This document shows positions 11,700 to 22,300 of a stretch of DNA of 64,000 nt, one piece after another. Source of the stretch: Agapetus fuscipes (Eukaryota; Arthropoda; Insecta; Trichoptera; Glossosomatidae); assembly GCA_951799405.1 (NCBI GenBank), contig OX637363.1, positions 3,844,001-3,908,000 of the forward strand, read 5' to 3'. The notes below the pieces were generated by a model. The model saw nothing but the letters and a program-made list of their open reading frames with translations. It was not told the DNA's origin and made no database searches. Every line of letters starts with the position of its first letter. Position 1 is the first letter of the stretch. Made by a program: the position numbers and the translations under genes.

Positions 11700-12570
11700 C
11701 ATACGGGCTCTTTACTGTATCTCAAGTTAATTTCTTGCCTGTAACGTCTGTTGGTTGTTAACATTGAGTTATAACATAGAGCGACATAAACTAACTTACC
11801 GCATCGATACATAATATCTTCCACTTTTGTCTCAGTCCTGTCAAACGTTGCAATTGTGTAGGCATACAAAACATGTTTTTGCGTGTCAAATTTTATGTTT
11901 TCTTGCTTTCTCCATTGTGTTTCGACACCCAATTACAACACATGCCATAATGCCTTTTTCCTTCCAAATTTGTCAATTTTATCACAAGATTTACACCGTA
12001 TGTGTACTATTTTCGGACTGCTCCGGGCATAATACGCACGCGGCAATACTCCCACCTTTCTACAAACATTTTTACATTCGCCCGAGTTTTTGTGTACACA
12101 TGGAATAGCAACTGTGAAGTTCTTTGTTCTCTTTCTTACCAATAAGCACTTTCATAAGTAGGTTGAAACAGATACATAAATTGCTGGAGTGAAGTTTTCC
12201 GGGATCTGTTGCCGTGGTCTGTGGGAGCTGGAGCTTCCGGACGTTTCGCCCATTTCTACGATGGGCTTCTTCAGCGTGAAGTATGATGATGATGAAGATC
12301 TTGATGAAAACTGTGTTCACAGTTTACAGTTTTCACAGTTAGTACACAGTTTTCATCAAGATATTCATCATCATCATACTTCACGCTGAAGAAGCCCATC
12401 GTAGAAATGGGCGAAACGTCCGGAAGCTCCAGCTCCCACAGACCACGGCAACAGATCCCGGAAAACTTCACTCCAGCATCATCAGCCGGCCGTGTGAGCC
12501 TAAAACTCTTATTCAGATACATAAATTGTCAATTTTTGTTAAATTAAATTCTGGTTGTTAGGTTCTGGTG
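11700..12570 (-). mobile_element. D-repeat copy with a foldback element inserted
   Basis: D segments at about 11765-12183 and 12529-12545 (ctgctccgggcataatacg, tttgttctctttcttacc). Between them is a 331-bp foldback element. Confidence 0.7.
12184..12514. mobile_element. F foldback element with 14-bp target duplication
   Basis: AGATACATAAATTG repeats at 12170-12183 and 12515-12528. Inverted arms (about 12187-12320 and 12345-12475) each contain ctgaagaagccc..gggcgaaacgtc. The unpaired right end reads ccggccgtgtgagcctaaaa. The variable-length duplication suggests retro-insertion. Confidence 0.8.
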
Positions 12571-12877
12571 GTTGAGAGGTTAACAACCAAAGATTAATAA
12601 TTTAAATCATTGTTAACCTCTCCTGTGTGTCTCTGCATCTTGATGTACTGTCGAAGCGTATTTTCCGTATAAGATCGTGTTTTCGGTATTTTTGTTAAAC
12701 ATTATATTTCATGTTTTCCCAAATGGCCCTTTGCAATAGAAGTATGCATATTTGTAGGCTGATGCCAAATCTCGTAACCCATTATAAATAGATCATTCAT
12801 ACTAAACCAATGCAATGACTAATCGAGTGCCAGGCAATGTGGTTTCCCTCCTAAATATACCATTAACGAATAGATAT

Positions 12878-13215
12878 TGTTGCGAACTTGAAATACGTGC
12901 GTTTATACACACATGTATCAAAGTGACTACGCACACATATACACGTGAGGCGGAACCGTCTGAAAGTGGTTGTGATTGTGTATGCACATAATGTGCTGGT
13001 AGTGGAATGATCTAGTAATTGCGAGAAAGACCTCTCCGGTTCATTATAAAAGAGATCAAAATGGCTCGAACAGGGAGTCACATGAGATTAATTCGCTAAG
13101 TGACACCTATAAACAGTGATCATCATCACTAGTGAAATAAATTGTGAAAAATAAATTCTGTACAAATAAATTCTGTCATTTTAATTAAAAATAGAATCCA
13201 GCAGAAAGCATAACA
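12878..13215 (+). mobile_element. Solo LTR
   Basis: It starts TGTTGCGAAC and ends GCATAACA, flanked by ATAT on both sides. It contains tataaaaga (about 13046) and three AATAAA-type motifs near 13140-13175. A relative is at 52620-52981. Confidence 0.75.
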
Positions 13216-13311
13216 ATATTCAGTCTGTATAACATGGAAATCCATACAGTGACACATAATTTCATTTTTTACTCATTTAAAATTAATCTTTTTAAAATCT
13301 TTTTGTTGTAG

Positions 13312-13387
13312 GCTGAGCTGATCAATATGCGAGCAGAGCTAGTCGATGCCAGGACAAGGAATTACATGCAGGAACAAGCTGCCTTAG
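13312..13387 (+). CDS. GOPC: GOPC exon: coiled-coil start
   Basis: The acceptor is ttgtag and the donor gtaagt. It encodes [20 protein letters not shown] and a few more residues, matching the start of the GOPC coiled coil, and ends in phase 1. It is the most 5' exon found here. Confidence 0.85.
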
Positions 13388-16300
13388 GTAAGTGTTATTT
13401 CTCAATTATCTTGTGTATTTTTTAAGCTTTTGCAGACTTGAAACGGGGCTTTTGATAGGTATTTACAATAATACTTAATAGTAATAACTACACAGTTAAA
13501 ATTTATTAATCGGATATTAGACGAACCGTTGAGAATCGAAGGAGGAAGGCACCTGCTCAGGACTTTGTCCGAAAGGCGTGCAAGATGGATCGGCCATGTA
13601 ATGCGACAAGAAGGTCTCTTGCATGTCATAATGGAGGGGATGACTGAGGGGACCAACTCTAGGGGACGCCCACGCCAAGAGTACCTGGAGGACCTGCTGG
13701 TGGACGTGTGCTCCTCAACATATGCAGACCTAAAAAGAGCCGCACAAGACAGGGAGGAATGGAGAACAAGAGTTAAAGATATTGCTGCAAACCAATCCTA
13801 GGATTGAAACAGGAGAAGAAGAAGAAGACGAACCGTTATCAGAGAACTTTCATTATTCTCGACGTTTCGCTAGCGACGTAGCATATGCATAGATAACAAT
13901 ATTGCCATCTGGTGGATGTGGACTGGAAACAGAATAAAAGTGTTATATTCATAACAAACCTAATCATATTAACTACCTTCCCTCGAAGGTATACCGTGAT
14001 CTGTGACAAGTTTTATAGAAAGAAAAAAAATCAGTTCATCCTCAGTCGTCATGCAGAGAGGGTGTCTCCTGAAGATGTTAGCTACCTCGTTAACGACACA
14101 TTGAGAATATGCGCTTTCTACAGCAACAGCAAAGTTCGCAGAGGGATGTCGAGGTATAATTCACACGAAAATAGCGCTCACCAAATAGATCATCCTATTA
14201 TTATTATCAATGGTTATGTTTCAGATGTCCCCAGTCACTCATCGTCAGAATTCGCCCATCTGAAGTGTGAGTCTCTTCAGCTGTACAGGGAGAATGTTGC
14301 TTTGCGGGACACAGTCCTGGCTCTACACAGTGAAGTCTATGGAGCAAGGTAACATTATGAATCTTCTGTTGATGCCATATTAGCTTCACCTGGTGTTGAT
14401 GATTGCCATGGAGAGAGCCTCTATCCTGCACCACCGGAAACGAAGCTCCCACTTATCATATTCCTGTCTAACCCTGAATGTTGCATTGTCATGACATCTG
14501 CCATTTGCTCACTTCATGTTCATCATTTAATAAGATAGACGAACAGAAACTTACATACTGCATTGATACATACTATCTACCACATTTGTCTCAGTCCTGT
14601 CAAACGTTGCAGTTGTGTAGTCATACAAAACATGTTTTAGGTGTCAAATTTTAAGTTTTCTTGCTTTCTCCATTTTGTGTTTTTACACCCAATCACAACA
14701 CGTGCCATAATGCATTTTTCTTTTAAAATTCGTCAATTTTATCGATCACAAGATTTATAACGCATGCTCCTATGTTCTGACTGCTCCGGGCATAGTACGC
14801 ACGCGGCAATGCTGCCACCTTTCTAGAAACATTTTTACATTCCCCCAATTTTTTTTGTACACATGGAAATGCAACTGTGAAGTTCTTTGTTCTCTTTCTT
14901 ACTAATGACCATTTTCATAAGTAAGTTGAAACAGATATATTATAATGTCTATTTTTGTTAAAATAATTTTTAGTCCACAGATATCATAATGCTCTGCCGA
15001 CCCTTTCCTAGTCTCTCATAGACCTACCACTGTGTTGCTTCCAGGTTGGCAGCTAAATACCTGGACAAGGAGTTGGCGGGCAGGATCCAGCAGCTGCAAC
15101 TGCTGGGCCGGGAGATGAAGGGAGAGCTGAGGGACCGGCTGTGGAGGCAGCTGGAGGCAGAGATCCTGCTGCAGAGACACAAGACAGTGGTGAGCAAGCA
15201 AGCACTTCCTCTTCATTCACACCAATGCTCCAGAAATAGCTTAACCGCCCTATGCATATGAAAATATAAATGGTATATTTGTTGTGCTCAGCCGGGATTC
15301 GAACCCACAACCTTCCATTTATGAGTCAGAAGTGTAACCTCTGGACTATGGATCGGTCTTTATTTTACCGGACTGGACCTATTTTACAAAAACCAAAACT
15401 AAGGCTCTTTGACTTACAAAATGTTTTTTCTACTCCCATTTGGTAATTTACTAATTACAAAACGGCTAACGCAATCACAATGCCATACATTTCTACACCC
15501 GTTGCATTATGTTACATTATGCAACCGGTAACCGTGTTAAAATGAACATGTGCGCATGCGCATTGTCAGAATTGGAACCATTTTTTAATTTCAAATGTCA
15601 ACCTTGTATGGGGGTATGAAGACCTGTCAATCCAAGATGGCCGCAAGCGATCAGCTGATTAGGCTTCATACAATATTAGTGATATTCGGTAGGTAGGAAT
15701 TACCGTGGTGATGAGACTTTCAGCCCTGTTCAGATGAAAATAAATAAGTATATTTTATGTGTAAAGTCAAATAAAAATTGTCAATAGTGCTAAAATTATC
15801 GGATTGCTCCAAATAAAGCTTTCCTTTTTTCAATGGAAAATAAAAGGCTTGAAAGGAAAACAATACAAAAAATTTCACCGCAAAAAATAAACAAACTCAA
15901 AAAGTTACTTGGTTAATAGGTGAGTATGAGGTTGATCACCTATGCTGTACAAATTTGGTTCACCTGCCAATACAACTTCAGGGCATATGTTTATTTGAGT
16001 TTTGGGTTTGAATGTTTAAGCTTATATGCAGGATGTAAAAGCGCGACCTTATACATATGTGTCGGCTTGTGGGCATGAATTCAATATGAAACCTAAATAT
16101 AATTTATTTTTACAACTTAGGTTAGATTAGATAATCGAAGGGAATGATAAATCACACGTTTTGACAAAGGTAAGGTTTTAATTACTTCAAATGGACGAGT
16201 ACATTATAATGACTATTATTCACTATTTTGTTAATTCTCTCATGGTCGTAGAAAAAGTATTGTATGCCACTGCACGTAATTAGTCTTTGTAACACTCCTG

Positions 16301-19300
16301 CTTTCTATTGTGCCATTCGGCTGCGCCTCATGGCACAAACTAGCACTCGTGTTAAAAAGACTATCATTACTTGGCAGTGGCATAAATAACTTTTATTTTA
16401 CAGGTTCGAGCGTGTCGTTCAGCAGACGTTAGCGCAGCGCGTCGCACTGGTCTTTGTGCACCCTCAGGCGGTGTAACAAGCTCTGGAGGAGGTGTGGCCA
16501 ACACAGGGGGTGTGGCTGAAGTGGGCGGAACCACAGGAAGTGGGCGGGGACAGGGGAGGGGAGTGGGGGATCCCAGATATGTGCGGGTGCCTCGCAAGCA
16601 CCATCAGGGACTTGGGATCAGTATTACGGTAGGCTAAACATATTGTTACCTTTTTGCTTCTGAATATTCTGGCTGTATGAAGACCCCCAGTAGCGATTAC
16701 TTTTTCTAACACATTTTTGAAACATTTATTGTTTCCTAACTTAATTGATTTACGACACTTGTGAATAAACTATGTGCACAGTCACATGTATTAGTTATTC
16801 AAGAACAACAATCACAAAGGTTTGGCACATTTCACTTGCAGACTTTTGAATTCTCTAACACAGATGTCAGGGATAAGTTCAAAGTTGGATGACGTCTATA
16901 TGATTGACAGCCGCACTGTATGCAATATTATATTTGAGGCCTATTTGTGTCACCCGCAGTTTTCAAAATTGGAAATCCATAAAAAACTAAATTCACAACA
17001 CAAACTATTAAATAACATCCTTTTTCCAAACACATCGCCCCTCCTTTCATTGTTTCCATTTAAGCCCCGCCCCCCATATGCACCCTCCCCTTCTATAGAT
17101 AATTATTAACCATGTATTTGTATTTTCGTGTTAGTTATATTTTGCACCTGAAGATGGGATGTTCTGCAGTCCCGAAACCGGTCTTGTTTAATAAATAAAA
17201 CTCACTGTGAACTTTAACAAAAAAAATATATTTAAATCTATACGCAAATATATTTCAGAAGAAATGTTTTCTCCCATCCCTTTGAAATAACTCATTTGAA
17301 ATTGACTGAAGTGCTAACGATGGCTCCAATTGAACTTAATCTTTTAATTTTAAATCTGAATATCAAGCTTAAATGGTTTTCTACCATATATTGCCTACCT
17401 ATTAGGGCATGTGTCTGTATGGGACCAACCACGCCTGCCAGATGAGTTGATGACGCCAGGTGGCTGAAGAAAGTATGCTAAATATTGTTTTATGTTGCAG
17501 GGAGGTAGAGAGCACGGAGTTCCCATCCTGATATCAGAACTGGAAGCAGAAGGACCCGCAGCGAGGACTGGGCAGCTTTATGTTGGAGACGCCATATTGT
17601 CTGTGAACAGCATTGATCTGAGACAAGTAAGGAATATCACATTACTCTTTCATATACTCATTTGAGTCATTATAGAATTTGTATTGATTGTGATCACAAA
17701 AAAATGCAGGGCAGTTGGAAGACCCTGATCAAGAAATCTGGACGGAGTGGTAGCGAATACAGGAGGTGCTTGAAAATGGAGAATGAAGGAATTGACATGT
17801 ACAGGCAGGGGTGGCTAAGGTTGATACGGAGTCCAAGGTTCTAATGATGATGGTGATTGGGGTTATGGAACTGGAGAAAAACTTTGCTATACAACAGTGC
17901 CTGAAGATGGAAGTTTGGTGTGTGCAATTGTTGAGAATTTGATGAAATCAGTCCAAATGTTGGTCATCCGTGTGTGGAAGGACCATGAAGGAGATTTCAG
18001 CATCCATCAGGTGAGGAACCGGTCTCCTGGATTGGGCCTGTTTTGATTTTCAGGTCAGCTGGTTCGCAATTTCTCTGCTTGAATGGTTGTGGCTTTTATA
18101 CTAGGCACTTAGAATAGTATGGCTTGCATTCGTATTGATGGTGAGTATAGTGAATGGTTTGAAGTTTTTAAGGGTGTAAGGCAAGGATGTGTGATGAGCC
18201 CATGGCTATTTAACATAGTCATGGACAAGTGTGTTCGAGATGCTAGACTTGATGATTGTGGATTAATGATAGGAGAGAGCAAAGTAAGCGTTCTACTGTA
18301 TGCGGATGATGCAGTCCTTGTATCTGATTCAGCAGTGGAATTGCAAATGATGCTCTCTAGATTGAACGAAGCTTTGAAAGGTAATAATTTGAAGTTGAAT
18401 GCAAGAAAGACGAAAGTTTTGATTTTTGAAAGAGATGATGAAAATATGAATTATGAATTTAAAATTAATGGAATGAATGTTGATGTCGTAAATGAGTTTG
18501 TATATTTGGGAAGTAAGTTTGAAAAAGATGGAAGAATGGCCGGTGAATTTGAAAGAAGAATAATGAAAGGCAGGTGTGTACTGGGTGCGACCGCTTGCAT
18601 CGCCAGGAACCAAAATCTCTCAAAAAATGTTAGATTGGCGGTGCACGGTGGTATACTAGTGCCAACCTTGATGTATGGAAGTGAAGCCTGGACGGTGAGT
18701 GAAAGGGAAATTAGTAAAGTCCATACAGTAGAAATGGACTATCTAAGAAGCATGATTGGGAAAAAACGAAGTGACAGGGTGAGGAATGATTTTGTAAGAG
18801 AAGAATGTGGTGTAAGGGAAAGTGTGAAAGTGAAGATTAAAAGAAGTATGTTAAGATGGTTCGGGCATTTGGAGAGAATGAGTGATGAAAGATTGACGAA
18901 GAAAGTATATGTTGCTAGAATAGATGGATGTCGTGGTAGAGGAAGACCGAGAAAAGTATGGAAGGATCAAATCTCTGAAATAGCGAATGACTGGGATATC
19001 CAGAGTCATAATAAAAGGAGGACTTGTATGAAAAAGGTTATGACTCTGGATGAAATGAAAGAAGTATGCAAGGACAGGAAGAAGTGGCGGCTAATCTGCA
19101 ATGTTGATTTCTAATGTTGGTGTATTCATTTGCTACATTTTTTGCATAGGAAATTTTTGACTTTTTTTGTATACCTAGATTTCTTTGTAAGGTTTTGTTC
19201 TTTTTTATATTTAAATGTAATTTATTATTCATATTCCTTGACTTATAGGTTGGTATGAGGCTGACCACCCATACTGTAAAAAATGGTTCACTTTGCCAAT

Positions 19301-22300
19301 GTCACCCCTGTTTCAGGGAAGGTCGGCAAAAGTTGTGGGGCTTATGTTCATTTGAGGTTTGGATTTTATTTGTAAGTACACATTCAGCATTTGTAAGCGC
19401 GAACTACACTTGTTGGTTTGTGGGCATACATCTGAGAGCTTTAAATGAATATATCCTTGCAACTTAGATTATAGATTATAGATTATTATACTTTGGTGGT
19501 TTTATATAAAAGCTGTTCTCTGATTAAAAGGATTTAAGTACATACTTATTAAGATTTTAAATTTTACGATGATTTTAATTTGGAAGTCAGTCAGAAAGAA
19601 AGAGGTTCAATAATACCAACATGAGGATAAACAAAATTATACATGAATGGATATTTTGTACCTACCAGTATGTGATAATCAAAAACCAAAAAAGGTTAAC
19701 AAAAATATACACAGATGTCAGTACCTCCTGTCAAATATTTGACAACAATTATAATTTGTAATATTGTCTTTGTTTCCAGGCATGCCACAAGGAAGCAGTT
19801 TCTATCCTCCAGAACCAAACTGGAGACTGCATCCTGTGTGTGCAGTTTGTAGCTGAGGACTCCGATGAAGACAATTCCCTCAGTGATGATGGCTACACAT
19901 TCCAGTAAGCAGAAATAGACTGTTATTTGTTAGTTCATTACACATACAGGTTGATTATCAAAAGTAACAGAGGACAAGACTTTTTTTTCTAAGAAATCCT
20001 GTGTGGGAGACTCCCTAGATGTCATATGGGTCTATGACACTCGTAGTGCCAGAGAGGTGTTGCTTACGAGCTTGGTCGTCGGTGCAAAGCGCCAATACTC
20101 AAGCAAAACCCAGTTGTGTCAAGGACTACGGACTGGTCAAATATGTGTAGCTTACCTTCTATTTACCTTTACGTTTAAAATAACATAACAATTAGTGATG
20201 GGTTGAATGTGGTTTGAACCAAATACGAACTTCGGCCGAAAATTTCATTAAAATCAAAAATTCGGCAGACTTCGATTCGGTAAAAAAGCTCAAAAAGTTA
20301 CACATTATAGTTACTGTTATTTGTTAGAAAAATACTAAATTTACTTATGTATTTTGTTTTGTTTCAAACTGATCTATGTAACGGAGTAGAAGATGATTTA
20401 TTTTTTATCAAATTGAAAGTTAATGTTCACTTGTTACTACCAAAATAAATTACTATGATTGAGTATGTAAAAGCCTAAATTTTATTTTAGGGCTAAAAAA
20501 ATACTACGACATCCAATTATAAAATTCAAAATGGTGCAAGTAGGTATTTTGTTTTACTTTTTCTTGCGCCAAATCTTGGGCATTTGAACCGAATTTCAGC
20601 CGAACACTGAAGTTCAGTTCAAGCTGCCGAAATTTGGTTAAACCGAATGTAAAACGAATTTCGGCCCATCTCGAATAACAATAGCTGGATTATTTTTGCT
20701 ATTGGACAACATGAGCTATTGGTTTGATATTGATTGGATGTTTGTTTTGTCATTCGCAGGTACCCGCTGTTCCCCACAGATGACGCAGGCGCTGCCGCCA
20801 TCACTCCCACTGCCCCGCGCACCCCAGAGCCCACTCACACACATCTGCACGCACACAACAACGTCCATCCACAAGGGTAAGATCAATGCACACCACCAAA
20901 TGCTGATGGTCATTGAAAAATAACATAAAGGAGCTGAAATTAACTAACTGCATTGATACATACTGTTACGAACTTGGAGTACGTGCGACTGTACATGCGC
21001 TCAGAATCACTTTGCATTTTTGTTTGTAAATTTAAAATCCTCGAGCCCTAAACCCTCACGGCTATAATCTTTCAGTGATTTCTGAGCCTCCTTTGCTTTG
21101 TGTAAGCACTTGGGAAAGTGTAGCTTCACGGGAGGGCCTTCTGCCACTCGCATCTCACATAACTTTTGCATGCGAGTCCTGTGACACATCCCCGGATGGG
21201 ATGGATATACAGGGCGTGGGTCAGTGGAGGGGAGACTGACCCTGAGAGAAGGTGTTGTGCATGCATACATAAAACAGTCTGGCACTAGTATGATGATGAT
21301 AGTGTTACGAACTACAAATTAAAAGTGCCTACATGTACAGTACCTATACATGTAGGATCTTATCTAATCTAAGTTGCAAAGATATGTTACTTTGGGGATT
21401 CACATTATATATACATTCTCACAAGCAGACACGTACAAGTTCGCGCTTGCACATGCCGCATGTGAACCTACAACATAAATACCCAAATCTCAAATGGACA
21501 TGCACCCTGCTACTCTTGCCGTCCTTCCCTAAAACAGGGGTGACATTGGCGAAATGAAGCCATAATGTCTTAAAATAATGCCTTTTACCTTTGAAATTCG
21601 TCAATTTTATCGATCACAATATTTATACCGCTGCGGCAATGCTGCCACCTTTCTAGAAACATTTTTACATATTCGCCCGAGTTTTTTTGTACACATAGAA
21701 ATGCAACTGTGAAGTTCTTTGTTCTCTTTCTTACCAATGAGCAGTTTTGTAAGTAATAGGTTGAAACAGATATATTGTCTATTTTTGTTTTCCGCAGGTA
21801 TCATAAGTCCATGGTGATGGCACTAGAAAAATTAAGTTTCATTTGTTTTGATATTTTTTTCCCCTTTGTTACAGAAGCGGTTCCGAGGACTACAGTGATT
21901 ATTTAAACACCCCAGAAAACAATTTGGCTAATGCAAGCGCACAGAAGTATGACCCAACTATCGCTCAAACTTCGTACTATAACAATAATCTCAACCTGTC
22001 ACCCGGCAGATATGACAACTCGGCATTCCCTCTGCGACAGAGCGGCATCTTCGGGTACAACAACATGTATGATGAATACCACGCTGCCAACAACAACAAA
22101 ACAGTCCAGCATTCCATTCTAGACATGGATGACAACTCTATAAAGATTGAAACAGAAATTAAAAACCCAGAAATCAGCTATGAGAACAATGCATTCCAGA
22201 ATAACAAAAATGAAATGGAGTTCAAAAACACAAAACTAAATTTTGAAAGCAGCGCATTCCAAAATATCAGAAATGAACCGGAATTCAAAAATGCAAAATT

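Noticed and set aside
18119..19114. The 331-codon RT frame as a working host or LINE gene
   Set aside because: It begins mid-domain without endonuclease or the first RT motifs and sits in a GOPC intron. It is a 5'-truncated copy despite lacking stops.
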